64,000 bases of DNA from Hippophae tibetana (GCA_037013495.1 CM072809.1:2790001-2854000); one strand, 5' to 3'. Positions 13,007-26,900 are shown, numbered from the stretch's first letter. A program made the numbers and translations. The notes: generated from the letters alone by a model not told the origin.

Positions 13007-13366
13007 TCAACAGGCATAGAACTCAACGAGCTCGTCCAATGACCCAGGTTGATCCTCCGCATTTTCAAGCATCCAAAGCAAGTGTTCGAACAAAACAACC
13101 TCGCACGAAATATTGATGGTGTCGTCGTTTGAGTCCCCTGACCTCTCCGCAAGCTCTCTGAACAGCGGGTGATCAATGACCTCAGAGCTCACCAGGTAAC
13201 GCCGTCTAGACTTTCCGACGTAGACAGGGTAGAGGTCTCTGGAAATGGCAGACTCGTCGTCGTCTGCGCTTGCAATGGAGTTCATACTCGGACGACTTTG
13301 CTTGCTGAACGAGTTCCATTTCTTCAAAACTGATTTAAGCTTCATTAGCTTTCTTCCTTTGGCCAT
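13007..13366 (-). CDS. SAUR-family small auxin-up protein (SAUR76/77/78-like)
   Basis: Intronless 119-residue protein, as usual for SAUR genes. The N-terminus MAKGRKLMKLKSVLKKW is a basic amphipathic stretch. It is followed by a variable Ser-rich segment (about 19-45) and the conserved SAUR domain: YPVYVGKSRRRYLVSSEVIDHPLF (read as two blocks, about 46-69), then CEVVLFEHLLWMLENA, ending in LVEFYAC, the C-terminus typical of the SAUR76-78 subgroup. SAUR proteins of other subgroups inhibit PP2C.D phosphatases to promote cell expansion; this subgroup has been linked to auxin and ethylene growth responses. Function here is by family only. A TATA box lies about 100 bases upstream (13469-13478). 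No break is seen. Confidence 0.92.
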   Translation of the reverse strand: MAKGRKLMKLKSVLKKWNSFSKQSRPSMNSIASADDDESAISRDLYPVYVGKSRRRYLVSSEVIDHPLFRELAERSGDSNDDTINISCEVVLFEHLLWMLENAEDQPGSLDELVEFYAC

Positions 13367-13468
13367 GGCTGTATTAAGGACTCGGTGTCTGTAGAATGAG
13401 AGTTTGAGAGGGAGTGCCAGAGAGTTGTTTGCTTTTTGGGTTTGTGGAAAATAGGTGGAAGCTCCATG

Positions 13469-13478
13469 TATATATACA
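13469..13478 (-). promoter_or_regulatory. TATA box of the SAUR gene
   Basis: GTATATATAC read on either strand, about 103 bases upstream of the SAUR ATG. This is a suitable distance for a core promoter with a short leader. Some purely AT-rich matches occur by chance in this window, but this one sits in a locally GC-richer promoter. Confidence 0.6.
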
Positions 13479-14846
13479 CGATTTTAGGGGTAATGACGTA
13501 AAACAATAAAAGGGAGGATTTTTATTAAAAATAATGGCGGCAAATAGTGAGGTTTAAAGCAAAAACAAGTTGAAATAGGAAATTTTAATTATGAATAATT
13601 ATAAATATAAATCTAATGTAAAATATAATAATAACTAATAAAATATAAATTAAAAATAGTGAATGTAATATTAAAATTTTAGTTAAATAAATCGATTAAA
13701 TATTAATATTATTTTTTTATACACGTAAAAATATATAATATTTTTAATAATTAAATTAAATTTTATGTACAAATATGTAATAAAAAATAAAAAATAAAAA
13801 TTAACATAACAATCCTAGTTCGTTCCTAAAAATAAGATACATTTTTTTCCTTTTCGCTTGAACTTTTAGGGATGAAAATAGAGTTGTGAATGGGCATTAC
13901 GGGTCCCATTTTTCATCTTCGATTTAGAGATTCATTTAAAATTCTTACAAATGTATATTTTAAATATTTTTTTTATTTTTTTTGATATTTTTATAAAAAA
14001 TAATTATTAAAAAATAAAATTTTAAACCAATAAATAATAATAATAAATTAATTAATTAAAAAAAAGAAAAATAAAATATGTAACAATAAATAAATAATCA
14101 TTTTATATTAAATAATATTGATAAAATCGTATCAAAAACTAATTTGAGATAATAATAATAAATTATAAAATTTTATATTTTTAGAATTTAAATAAATAAT
14201 ATAAATAATTTTAAAAAAATATATATTAATGTTTTAATATAATAAAAACTTAATTTAAAAATAAAATATATAATATATTAATCATGATTTAAATGTAATT
14301 AAATCAATAAATTTATTTATATATTTATTAAAATATGATATATAATTTCAAGAAATGAAAAAAATATATAATTTTTGTTTTATCTTATCTCATATTATAA
14401 AATACAGATTTTTATTTTATTATTTTATTATCAATTGTATAATTCGTGTAAAAACAATTTCATCAACAAAAATTGACAACTGTGCGTAGAAAAGGGATCT
14501 TATTAATTCAGTCATGATCTTGTAGTTTATTGTATATAAAATTTTTAAAAAATAATATTTTTAAAATTTATAATAATAAAAATAATATTTAATAATATTA
14601 AACGAGATTAAATTAAACAATATCTAATATTGAGTAAATATAAATAGTTATATTTTAATTTTAATTTTAATATCTTAAGCTTTTTCTAATAGAAAATTAT
14701 ATAAAATAAAATATTATTTTTATTATTATAAATTTTAAATTTTTTCTTTAATTGTTTAACAATTAATTATAATATAATTATCATGTTTTTACTATTAGTT
14801 TAACAACAAACATAATATTTTCATATCTAATTTAGTACTGATCAGT

Positions 14847-14975
14847 CGTAATTAATTTAAATTAGATTTAAAATTTAATTATAAATTATTATTATATATA
14901 AATTAGAACTTATTAGGCGTAATTAATTTAAATTAGATTTAAAATTTAATTATAAATTATTGTTATATATAAAAT
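14847..14975. repeat. Two-copy tandem repeat, 71-base unit
   Basis: CGTAATTAATTTAAATTAGA at 14847 recurs at 14918 with the following 35 bases almost unchanged. No function suggested. Confidence 0.75.
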
Positions 14976-17558
14976 ATTATATATATATATATATAATATT
15001 TAAATTTTAAATTTATGTTTCTTTATAAAAAAATATTATTAATTATAACTAAAAAATATGATTCAATAATTATTAAGTTATTATAAATATTTAAGATTTA
15101 TGTTTTTTAAATATAATTTAATATAATTATTTTATATATACTATTTAAATATATCATATTATAAAATAAAATATATTTTTTTATAATTTTCATAGGTTAA
15201 AATCTGGTAACAACAGATTATAAAATATATTCTCAAATAAAATTATATATTTTTTAATTAAAATCTTATTGAATTATAAAAAAATTAAATTCAACCTTAT
15301 ACAAATATAATAATTTTTTTCCAGATGAATTTATCTAAATATTTGCTCACCCAACATGCACTATTTTGTCGGGGGTGTGGGCCGTGTGGATTGTTAGTTT
15401 TTAGTTGTTACATTACATGTTCTTTTTTATTTTTCCTGAAGAGTTACATTACATGTTATGCAGTCGTAATTATTCCAACAAATTTTGTATGCTTCTGCTT
15501 TTGGGGATTTGTGTAATTTTCAGTTTTTCATTTTAATCTTATAGTTCTTTTTTTCTTTAAATCTTTTAATTTTTTTAATTAAAAGAGTGACACCTACTTT
15601 ATAACAGAAATTATATATAATAAAAAAAAATGGTAAAGAATTATTATTACAATAAGTTATCTCTCTTTTTAAAAAAAAAAAAAAAAGACTTCAACGCGTA
15701 CATGTAATACGTTGGTTCTTATTTTTCCTCTTCAGATAATACAGAGCATTTTCAAGGGGCTTCGTATATGAACTTGAGTTTTTTTTTTTATTTAAAGCTA
15801 ATTCTATTGATAGATCATAGTTATAGTAAGGTATAATTCTATAACATATTTATTTTTAATTTTAATTTTTTTTGCGTGGTGTACATTTTTTTAAAATATA
15901 AAATTATATTTTTTGATATAATAATAAAATACAATATCCGTATATTTTTTATAACATATGTTTTTTTGGTCAAGAAGTCCTCAAAAATAAGTTTCTACAA
16001 AAAGAACTTTAATCGAGGGAAAATAGTTCTTATTCCTAATTGGATCGGTGTGTATTCAAATTCAACGGGACCAGTAGTTACTAAGTTTATTTTAGGTATA
16101 GTTCAGTAGAGTTACTAATTATTTGTCATTTAAACTTAAATTTATATAAAATGCACTTTGAAGGAGTCTGTTACTTGGCACATAACCGTGAGAAGAAAAT
16201 ATGTAATTTTAAATGCTCCCTCCAATCTTTGTTAGTAGCAAAAACAAATAAATAATCAACCAACAAAAATTAGGTGCACGAAATAGAAAGACACAACTAG
16301 TTAAATTAAATAATAAAGAAAGACAATTTAATAATTGCACACATAAGACAAATCACGCAATATGACATTAATAGTAACTTCCATATAACAAAAACATACA
16401 TTATTATCATTTATGTGATAATATTTTCATATTATACAATTTATTAATATAAATAAACAATATATAACTCAATAAAAATATTAACGTAAATATTTTTATT
16501 AATTAAGATATCTGTTATAATTGTATCTATTATATATACACTAATTGACTCAATAATTAACGTGATTTAAAGTTGAATATCACGAAAACTCTACCATTAT
16601 TAAGTGTTATGAATAATCATCGATAATCGTAATTCTAAAGTTACCACGTATCCTACTATCTAAATTTAAAATATTAATTCCTTTCAAATTAACCTAAATT
16701 AAGAAAAATTATAAAAATAATACGGTAAAGTAATAACACCTTAATAATATTGTGTGATTTAATTGTAAAACTTTTAACATTAAATAAATTTAAATAATTT
16801 AATTTAATTTAAATTATATTTAATGTGTAATGACATGATAATATATAAAATAGATATAAAAATGATATTTTTTAAATAAAAATTGTACTTTCTTCTCAAA
16901 AATACACAATAAAAAGAAAGGAAAGGAACCGTAAATTTGTCAACGATTAAATGATTAGAGACTCGTAGTATTCCATCAATCTTTATATAATTACAACACA
17001 ACTAGAAAGTTGGTGGTATACATAAAAATCCTGTTCAAGGCACGGATTTGGACTGATTTTATTATAGTGGTTATATATATATTAATCGAAGAAAAACTGT
17101 TGTGAAAGTGATTGCCATGTGCAATGCCGTTGCCAAGGTCTTGAAACCATTATTTTATTCAATTTGCTATATTTAATGAACTAATCTCATTTTGTTGATT
17201 GTTTCTAATTTGTTGTAGAAGATTTAAGAAGTTTAAATAATTTAAAACTATATCTTAGTAAAATAAAATAAAACTATAAGAAGAGGCTGACGCCCCTCTT
17301 AGTCTCCTTCCAGAATTTCCACCAACTGGTGTTAATTACCTGCTATTCATTCATCTAACTAGGAGTAAGCATAATTATCAATAAACTAACATATCCGAAC
17401 AAAATTGACTTGAATTGAGCTAAGTTTTTTTTTAAATATTTTATAGGTTCAAATACATTGGTTTTGACACGTGTTTAAGATTTTACTGTTTACAAATTAA
17501 ATCTTAATTTAATTGAGTTTTATATTATTAATACATTTACTTTTTAATTTTATATATG

Positions 17559-17562
<4 letters not shown>

Positions 17563-17592
<30 letters not shown>
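17563..17592. repeat. (AT)n microsatellite
   Basis: About 15 uninterrupted AT dinucleotides within AT-rich spacer. Confidence 0.85.
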
Positions 17593-17596
<4 letters not shown>

Positions 17597-19033
17597 AATT
17601 ATTTAATTTTAATTTAATTTTTATATTATTTAAAAATGTAAAATAATTTATATTGTTATTCTCTTAGTTGATTTATAAAAAAAAATTCATTATAACTAAA
17701 AAAATTCTAAATTATTTTTTATTTTTAATACTTTATTCATTTTCATTATAGATTAAATATTAATATATATTTTTTAATTATACAATAAATTTTACTTATT
17801 AATTTTACACTAATCATTTAAATTAACTTTAAAAATAATAAGTAAGTTAAAATCGTAAATTAAATCTATTAAACTAATATAAATAAGTTAATAAAATGTT
17901 TTATAATCAATATTTTATAAATTAATTTTAATTTTTAATTTAATAAATCAATATATATTAATTCGTTATATATTTCTACTAGCATTTTAGTGAATAAAAA
18001 ATAAACCACTTATGTCTCTACTCTTAACCAACCCGACGTGAACATTCATCATTGACCATAATCCGCCACCTTACGTGTTCCTTTGGCTTTGAATTTTTAA
18101 CTACTACGATCATGACACGTGTAATATTTCGAGGTTATATATACATGAAAAAATATCGATAATTAGGACTCACCATATAACGGTGAGCAATTGCATGTTC
18201 ACAACACATGGTGACAACATGTCCCCAAAATATTTTAGCCACGATATTTTCACTTTATCGACCACAAAATTCGATTTTAACATTTCTCACTTCTCCCCAT
18301 ACCTCCCCATGTGAATTTCATATACCCGATTTGAACCAAGTTGATATATCTGATATCATTCTTTTTTTGTTTTACAATTTATATGTATATCTTAGTTTTG
18401 AGTCATTGTGGATATTATCTGAAGGGATAAATTAAGAGATAAATTATTTTTGTATTATTCATATTTTAATAAAAAATTATTTTTTATCATGTTTTGAAAT
18501 AATTCTCGTGTAGTATATAAAATATTAAAAAAATTAATTTAATCCTTTTAGTTTATTGAATAAAAAAAATGGAAAGATACTAAAAAGATATGATAACATG
18601 TATAATTCAATGACAACAAAAATATATTGCTAACATGGGTACTAAAGTATAACTAAAAAAATTTAAAATGAAAATTTTAAATCATCATTGGTGTTAAATG
18701 ATAACTTTTTAAACATTTTTTTACTGCAAATACTAGACCATTTTAAAACGTTATTAAAAAGTGAAACTTTTATCAAAACATATATATTAATAGTATTATA
18801 AAAATACGATCCCTCTTAAAATTATTAAAATAATAATAATAAACTATATAAAATAATATTTTAAAATTTACAATAATAAAAATAACAAACTAATAATTTA
18901 ACAATATTGCATTTCAATAATAAAAAATAAACATGTCTATTTAATCACAATTTGACTTTAAGGATATATAATTGATCATATATCAATATAAATTTTTAGA
19001 TTGTATTTTTTATAATAAAAATACAAGAAATAG

Positions 19034-19036
<3 letters not shown>

Positions 19037-19091
<55 letters not shown>
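19037..19091. repeat. (AT)n microsatellite, about 27 units
   Basis: About 55 bases of perfect AT repeat, the longest in the window. Such tracts are fragile, and assembly length is often unreliable. Confidence 0.9.
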
Positions 19092-19092
<1 letters not shown>

Positions 19093-19693
19093 TGTTTTTG
19101 TGACGGTATGTTTTGAATGTTGTTAAAAAAATTGCTTTCCCATAATTATATTCCTATATGCCGGACTAGCCGGAGGGTAATAATTCAATTATTCTTTTAG
19201 ACGCCGAACGTAAACTTGTCTTCTTACAAGAGTATATATAATTTCTTATAAATATTATTGTGGGTTAGCAAATATTTTAAATATATTTTTCATTATTGTT
19301 AAAGCATATTTTTAATTAATAATATTATTTTCTCTTTATTTTTAACTATTAGAATTTCTTTTTAAAAAATTATATTAATTTTAAATTTTACTAACATGAT
19401 ATAACATTTAATTATATACGTAATAATTAATAATTAATATTATACTTTTTGTAATAATACTAAAGCAACGATGATTATATAAGATCAGATTAACCAAATT
19501 ATATTATACTTTTTGGAATAATGACAAAAGAAAAATGTTTCAAGATTCTTTTTGGTTTTTTGATAATTCCATTTATTGTCGCAAAAAATTATGTAATCAA
19601 ACTAATTAAATTACATTAATGGATATTGGAGACACAATCTCATAATAAATAAGATTGAAATTAATCTGCCCTTAAGTAAGGGAAATTAATTAT

Positions 19694-19697
<4 letters not shown>

Positions 19698-19732
<35 letters not shown>

Positions 19733-19738
19733 CACAAT
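19698..19738. repeat. (AG)n microsatellite, about 20 units
   Basis: Perfect AG/GA repeat of about 41 bases. It is not near a recognised promoter. Confidence 0.9.
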
Positions 19739-21628
19739 ATGCACTACTGTCTTTTGAATCTAAGTTCAATGGTCCCAAAACATGAGTGCTCCTCAGCATG
19801 TGCTTAAGAAAATCAGGTAGTCAAGATCATTGTAAGATTGTTCTGTTTTAAGTCATGTGGTAAAGGCTATAGGGTTTTAATAGAACAATTATTGGTTAGT
19901 TTTGCAACTTAAATATTAAGGGATGAGAGAATAATAAGTACAAAGAAATAAGCAAATATGTAATTTTATATCTCTTACTATTATAACTGTTTAATTGACC
20001 AAGGCCCATGAGCTTATCGAGAAACAAAAAATAATTTATCTTTGGTTCTTATTCATTAATTGTCTTGAGCTTGTGAGGACTCATTCAGTTTTTTTTTCCT
20101 CTTTTTTTTTAATGTATAATCAATAATATAATATATATGCATATATACATGTCACATATATGTATATATATATAGAAATAAAATTGTACTACATACCTCT
20201 ATTTATTGGGCATTGGATCCTCATAAGAAATAAAACAATTGGGCATAGGTCCAGGTGTGGTCTAGATTTTTTTATGAGACTAGATTTTCTAGTTTTATCT
20301 TTCCTGATTATTGTTTTTGGTAGATTAGACATGGTTATGCATGTGCAACTTAATTATTAGGGTGACTGAAATTGTGAGAAACTGTAATTTCTCATTTTAT
20401 TTCGTTAATGGAAAATTCGCCTTTCTATGATTCCCGACAAAAATGGAAAAGGCTGGTTCTCGTGTAGTCTTCTTAGTTCTTTTCTTTAGGAAAATAAATA
20501 TGTATTCTTTATATATATTTTTATTATTAAAAAATTGGAAGATGTTATTTTATTTTAAATACGGTTAAATAAGATTATATTTAAATTAAATTTTAATTAT
20601 TTTAATATTAAACATGTTCAATTGAATCTTATTTAATATTATTATAATATTTTTTATTATTATAATTTTTAGAGATGATTTTTTTTATAATTTTCCTAAT
20701 TTTTTTAGCTTAAATTTTTTGTATTTTTCACTAATTTGGAGCTTAATAATTATGTTTAATAATTATGTTTAATATAAAAATGTAGAAAGTAGAATGGCAG
20801 AATAGGGAATGATAAGGGAAGATGTTCCTAGTTTAGGTTTAGTTTGTTATATTCGCAATGTCTTTGGCATATTTAATAATTTTTTGATAAACAATAAAAA
20901 TACTATTTTTAAAATTTGTAATAATATAAATAATATTTTTATTATTAATAAAAATTTACTATATCATTTTATATTATATATTAAATGTATTCAATTGAAT
21001 ATTATTTAAATTAAACTATAATAATTTAAATATTTTTAATATTAAACATCATTTAATTAAAATTATATTTAATATTATTTTTATTATTATAAATTTTAAA
21101 ATTTTATTTTAAAATTTTTTCTAAATTTTTATTCTCTCGTATACGTGATAACGCATATTGTAATTAGGGATGATAAATCATGTTAATTATATCAATTAAT
21201 TTAATAAACTGATCTTATAAGGTTAACTTTTTAATAAAAATATTTTATTTTGTTTAATAATTTTGATTTTGGATCGTTTTGATAAATTTATTTGAATTAA
21301 TTTAAACCATGTTCCTATCGAATTAAATGAATAAAATAAAATTAATTTATTAATTTCATACAACACACATGTGATATTTAATTTATTTAATCAATATATT
21401 ATAATATATAGTATCATATTATTTGAGACTATTTCATGTTCGGTCCAATTTGCGTCGGATTATAGGATCGTGTCAAAAAACCCTACTTGTAATCGCTCGA
21501 ATGTGTTACGTGTAACTTGTTTTGGTTTTCTTGTACCAGTCGTTAAAGCCCACGTTTCAGAATAAACAAATTTCATAACTCCTTTCTAGAGCAATATACA
21601 CATTACATGTGTTGGGGAATGTTACATG

Positions 21629-21655
21629 TATTATTATTATTATTATTATTATTAT
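21629..21655. repeat. (ATT)n microsatellite
   Basis: About nine trinucleotide units of ATT/TTA. Confidence 0.85.
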
Positions 21656-23460
21656 ACTATGCTATAAAATACTTTATAAAAAAAATACTATGCTATAAAA
21701 TATAATAATTTTCATTGCACATACTGCCCCAACTGGGTGAGTAGGTGAGGAGAAATCTAATTTTTTTTACCTAAATGAAAAAAAAATGTTTTTATGAGAT
21801 AATTTAGGAGATTATACTTTTCCTCTCATCAAATCATTTAACTTAATTTTTTAAATTTTATATGTAATTTAATTATAAAAATACAATATTATCTTTCAAA
21901 AATATTTTATTTTAATTATTCAATAACCATCAAATAAAGAATAAATTATAACTATAATTTATATACATTTAATATATATTAAATATAATTTCAATTTATT
22001 TTATACTAAATTGACGAAACTATTAATGCAGGAAAAAAATGATGAAATTGAAAATACATAAATTCACCTCTGAATAAAACGAAGGTGTCAATGGATGGAG
22101 TTTGATGTATATTTATAGTGTGTTACTTTTTGTTACGTGGATAAAAATTCTCTTTTTTATAAAAGGGCATGGGAAAAAATATGTGGGAAACTGCCTCAAA
22201 TAATATATTCAAAAACTTTACTAGTAAAAATAATACCTTATAATTTAAACTGAGAAGGATATGAATTAATATTAATTATTAAGAGTTATTTTTATGACTT
22301 TTATTAGTATAATTATATTTTTTTTTTCAAAACAAAATTTGCTTCCTTGTAAATGCACCAGCCTTTCTAACTAAAACTTTTTCTTTAGCAGAAAGAATTA
22401 TATATATTAAGAAAATATTATTTTTACTGATAAAAAAGAATTGAAGCATATTTTGAAAAATAAAATAATAAATATATATATTTTTAGAAAATTATAAAAA
22501 TAATATTTATAAAACTTATATCAATAAAAACATTATTATAATAATTTTAAATAATAGAGTATTATTAAATTAAATATAAAATAATATATTAAAAAAAAGT
22601 AATAATAAAAATATATAAGAGTGATATTTTATATTTAAAAAATTTATTGACGATATTTTTATTATTTTATAAACTATAATTCAGATTTTATAATTATGAA
22701 TTCAAATATTACACTGTAATCTTAATTGATGTTAATAAATAAACCCACGATTATTATAGTAGTAGTCTGTAACAATTAGCTTTTTAATATAATATTTAAT
22801 TAATTATTTTTTTATGTGAATAATTTATAATTTTATTTTTAATATTTTATTAAAAAATATTTATTTATTTTTTTCAACACCAAACATTATATATTTATTA
22901 TATGGTAAGAAAAATTAACATATATATTTTTAAAAAGTATTAACAAATGAAATTATATGTTCTAAAAATGGTTATACTATACAATTAACCATATTTACAT
23001 AATGACTCAAATTAGTTTTATTTTTAACATTTTAATAAAAAAATATATATTTACTTTCTTATTATATTAAAAAAACATATGTTTATTTATATTATTAAAA
23101 AATATATATTTATTTATATTATAAAAAAATAAACACATTTTTTCTGAGAGAAATTTAAAAATAAACTTTATGTATGAATAAGTATTTTACGGTATAATTA
23201 AACTTTCAATTAAAACTAGAACATCATGATAAAACAATTTTTTTAAAGATTTTTTGTCATTTGTGCATATTAATCATTCTCGTTAAAAAAATTATATGTT
23301 TATTTTTGTATAATGTTAAAAATATATTTTTATTTATGTAATAAAAAATAAACATTTGTTTTTTATAAATTGAAAATAAAACTGAATATAATTTAGTTAC
23401 GTAATTAAATAAAAAAAAATTATTAAATAAAAAAATATTATAAATGTAATATGAACTTAG

Positions 23461-23468
23461 GTATATAG
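23461..23468 (+). promoter_or_regulatory. Possible TATA box of the hydrolase/CPBP fusion gene
   Basis: GTATATAG about 350 bases upstream of the main ATG (23813). If used, transcription would start near 23490-23500 and the upstream ORF at 23614 would lie in the leader. The nearby sequence carries a direct repeat (CGTTGAGGCTCAATCGT near 23476; CGTTGAAGGCTCAATCGT near 23556). Confidence 0.35.
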
Positions 23469-23613
23469 CGAGAACCGTTGAGGCTCAATCGTAAAACAAC
23501 TTAATTTTAAAATTACTAAAAAGAAGAGGAGGAAAAATTTGGAAAGAACGAGGATCGTTGAAGGCTCAATCGTTAGGAATCCAGTCCCAGTAAAATCCCA
23601 ACCGTAAACGTAG

Positions 23614-23940
23614 ATGTCGGTCCTCACCGTCAGACATAACCATTTCCACCTCCTGATTTCTCAGCCATCCACTCTCTCAGTCTCCCTTCAGACCTTCGCG
23701 CTCTTTCCCCTGTCTTCCTCTACTAAAAACCAAATCCAAACAAACACAGATCGAACAAATTATCATAGAATTTCAATCAACGCTTTCTCACCAAAAATCC
23801 ATATCCACCGATATGAGCCTTTGCTCATACTACACCCAACCCAATCTCCGATTCTGCAACTTAAAATCCGACGATCACCTTCTTTTCTTCCCCAAAAATC
23901 CTCTTCAAATCCGCCAGTTCAGAGTCCACCGTCGTCGTAG
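23614..23940 (+). promoter_or_regulatory. Upstream ORF overlapping the main start codon, out of frame
   Basis: A 108-codon ORF starting at the ATG at 23614 runs in the +1 frame relative to the main coding frame and ends 128 bases inside it. In the main frame the first in-frame ATG after a TGA at 23654 is 23813, so the two frames compete. The uORF product is Ser/Thr-rich at its start (MSVLTVRHNHFHLLISQPST), resembling a plastid transit peptide by composition. It could be a translational attenuator or a chance ORF; alternatively a one-base indel could have separated an original start from the gene. Confidence 0.4.
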
Positions 23941-26900
23941 ATCCAAATTCAACCGTAAACTCCTAACTCAAAACCAGCTAGGCCCCTTTGATCCAAATAT
24001 ATTCCACAGCTTAGTCTCTCAATTTCCCTCAGCAAATTCACTTGAATTCATCGCTCCAACTCTCGGTTTTGTAACCGGTGTTGCCCTGTTTATATCGCAA
24101 TTGAATTCTAGGAAGGTTTCTGATGCATCCGATATTGGAGAGTGGATTATGTTTACCAGTCCGACGCCGTTTAACCGGTTCGTGTTACTTCGTTGTCCTT
24201 CTATATCCTTCGAAGGGTTTGAATTATGGGAGGACGAGAACGAAAAGCTTGTGAAGGAGGGTAGGCATTATGTGAGGCTCAATAGTGGGAGAATTCTGAA
24301 CAGAAATGCTGTAAATGCTGATTTGATTGAGAAATTGGAGTATCAGAGAAAGTGTGTGATTACAGATGATGGTGGAGTGATATCGTTGGATTGGCCGGCG
24401 AATTTGGATCTCAGAGAAGAGCATGGATTGGATACGACATTGCTGTTGGTTCCTGGTTCAGCTCAGGGAAGCTTGGATTGGAGTGTGAGGTCTTTTGTGT
24501 GCGAAGCTCTCAAGAGGGGATGCTTTCCAGTTGTTATGAATCCTAGAGGTTGTGCTGGTTCGCCTCTCACCACTGCAAGGTAATACAGTTTTACTATTTG
24601 TTTCTTCTCTTTCTCTCTAGTCGAAGTATTCATTAAACAGGAAGCAGATCTTTTTAGAAATCATTTAGAATGGAGTCGAGCATTGCATTGATTGTAAGAG
24701 TCGTCTCCGTTCTTTTACGATAGCAGAAGGCATGTCCCTTTTTTATTTCTCTTGTTTTTTCATCTTCTTACACTTTATAGTTTAATATGATGTTCAAATT
24801 GCTTGGTTACCCCTCTCTTTAAAGATGTTAAAGATTTTGTGTATCCTTTAATATTTTTAATAATTTTATGTGCTAAAATTATTAGATTTCATTTACATCT
24901 CACCTATTTTATCTCTCATTTTATTTAAAGTTGTTCTTTGTTTTTCGTAGATAATAAAGTTGTTATAATATCCGCTGACGGTTTCCTAAGCATTTGCTGA
25001 GTTCACTTCGCAATCTCTGAGTGATGCAAAATTAAATTAAGGATTTATCAATATTTAATGTTTTGAATTTATTATTTATTATTTAATTATTTAAATTAGC
25101 ATTTATAATTATCACTTGCTATTTTATATTTTTCTTGTTTGTTATTTTAATTCTATAAATATTACTTACTATTGTATTGATTTCTCAAATTTGAATTGTA
25201 AATTGAAATATCAGTTTCTTTCTTATTGTTTATGTTATATTTTCCCCTAATTTCTATTCTTTAAATTACTAAATTTAATAATTTCTCCCATTTTTTTTAT
25301 ATTATCATCGGATTCGTTATATTAGTATTATCTTAATTTTATTTTAAATACCTTTTTTACTCTTATTTTTTAAATGTTATTTTAGTGATGCATAGATTTA
25401 AAAAAATGTACAAATTTGATGTAAAATTTTATTTTATTGAGAAATTTACACATACATGCAACACATGTTTGTTTAATAAAGGATATTTGTAGTATTTTTT
25501 ACAATTCCCTCCATCGGAACATTAATATTTTATTTTTCTGTCATTTTTTATTCTTAAATACATGTTTTAAGGCATTTTGAATAATTTTACATTCTCTTAA
25601 CATTTCTTATTTCTTTTATCACCTATGAGCTCAACAATTTCATCTTAAATTGTTTTTTTTCCTTATTAATTAACTTAAATTTATATTTTTTCATATTATT
25701 CTTTTCCTTTTAGGTATTTACGATGATTTAAGAATCATAAAAGACTAACGCTCATTAAGTTCTAAACAAACCACTTGATCAACGATCTTTAGATATTGAC
25801 ATTTGTTATAATAACTATGGATTTAATATGTATGACTATATATTGAGTCGTGTATATAAATTATTTTTTACACGGGCTCAATCTATGTTTTTTTATACAA
25901 ACTGTATATTGCATACTTTTTTTTAAATTATTCTCTTTACTAAATTCAAAAATTACGTATTGTATTCATTAAAACATGACCTATATAAAATTTGAATGAA
26001 CATATTATCAGTGAAGTTGTTTAGCTCTTTGGTGATATAGGAAAAAGACAGGAGGAGTGTAAAATGAGTTGAATAACATTAAAACATATATTTAAAGACT
26101 AAAAAATGACGAAAAAATAACCTGTTAATGTTCCCGTGTAAAAAATACTAAAAAATACCACAAATGTCATTCATTAAACGTACATGTATAAAAAATTCCT
26201 AATAAAATGAAAAATTATATCAAATTGGTATATATTATTAAATGTGGATATTACTAAAATAAAGAAAAAAGTATTTAAAATAAAATTATGGTATCATAGC
26301 AGTGAACCTCCTTTCATCTATTTATCTATCTGTTCTACATCATTGAGAGACTTTGATTTCTCTTAAATGAAGCTCTCCCTAAGTGTCTAGTGAATTTGTT
26401 ACTTTCTTGTTTGTTGTTTGTTGATTGTTGGAAAGATTGAGGAGTTTGATGGTGCTAATAACGATGATGACTCACTGCACCATAAATGGAGGTTTGCAGC
26501 CCTTGATTTTTTGGCGTCTTGGCTTAGTGTTTTATTAGTTTGTTGTTAGATTCACATTGGATTAGTATTTGGTTTGCTGGTTGGAGATGTATTTTTCCTT
26601 TAATTTTGACCTTTTGTTGCTGGTTTTTGAGTCAAGACTCAACAGTCAACAATGAGTTGCTCTGAGAAATCTAACTCCAGAAATAGGTTCGTCTGCTTTT
26701 GGTTCTTCTACAAGCATTTTAATGCTTTGGTGAGAAGCATTGCTTATGAGGTGAGAGGGAAAATATTCAATTGTTTGGGCTATAAGTATAATCCCTTCAG
26801 TTGTTTTCTGGAGAGAGTTTGCCGATTTTATGTGTATGGCCATTGTTTGAGTTAAGAGCAGAAGTGGTGTAATTTGTCTCCATTTTCTTTATCTTTGTCT

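Larger units (their letters stand above)
13490..23460. other. AT-rich intergenic spacer, no gene recognised
   Basis: Roughly 10 kb, mostly A/T runs. Short ORFs (for instance 15325-15516, 15876-16109, 18208-18435) have no motifs and low-complexity composition. Present: a 71-base tandem repeat at 14847-14975, AT microsatellites at 17563-17592 and 19037-19091, a GA microsatellite at 19698-19738 and a TTA microsatellite at 21629-21655. Decayed transposon sequence is likely but I could not delimit it. Confidence 0.6.

Noticed and set aside
12748-13176. ORFs on the plus strand and in another minus frame overlapping the SAUR gene
   Set aside because: They are shadows of the SAUR coding sequence. 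The SAUR frame has the family motifs and the others have none.
15325-18435. ORFs at 15325-15516, 15876-16109 and 18208-18435
   Set aside because: Short, hydrophobic or low-complexity by AT composition, no motif, no splice partner.
19037-19091. AT-rich tract as a replication origin or matrix attachment site
   Set aside because: AT microsatellites are common in this DNA and nothing specific supports such a role.
23614-23812. The ATG at 23614 as the true start of the fusion protein
   Set aside because: It is out of frame with the conserved sequence and ends at a stop inside exon 1. In the conserved frame a TGA at 23654 precedes the first ATG at 23813, and no suitable splice pair joins the frames.
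26646-26855. Overlapping plus and minus ORFs in intron 1 of the fusion gene
   Set aside because: Short, no recognised domain, and within an intron whose flanking exons join precisely in frame.
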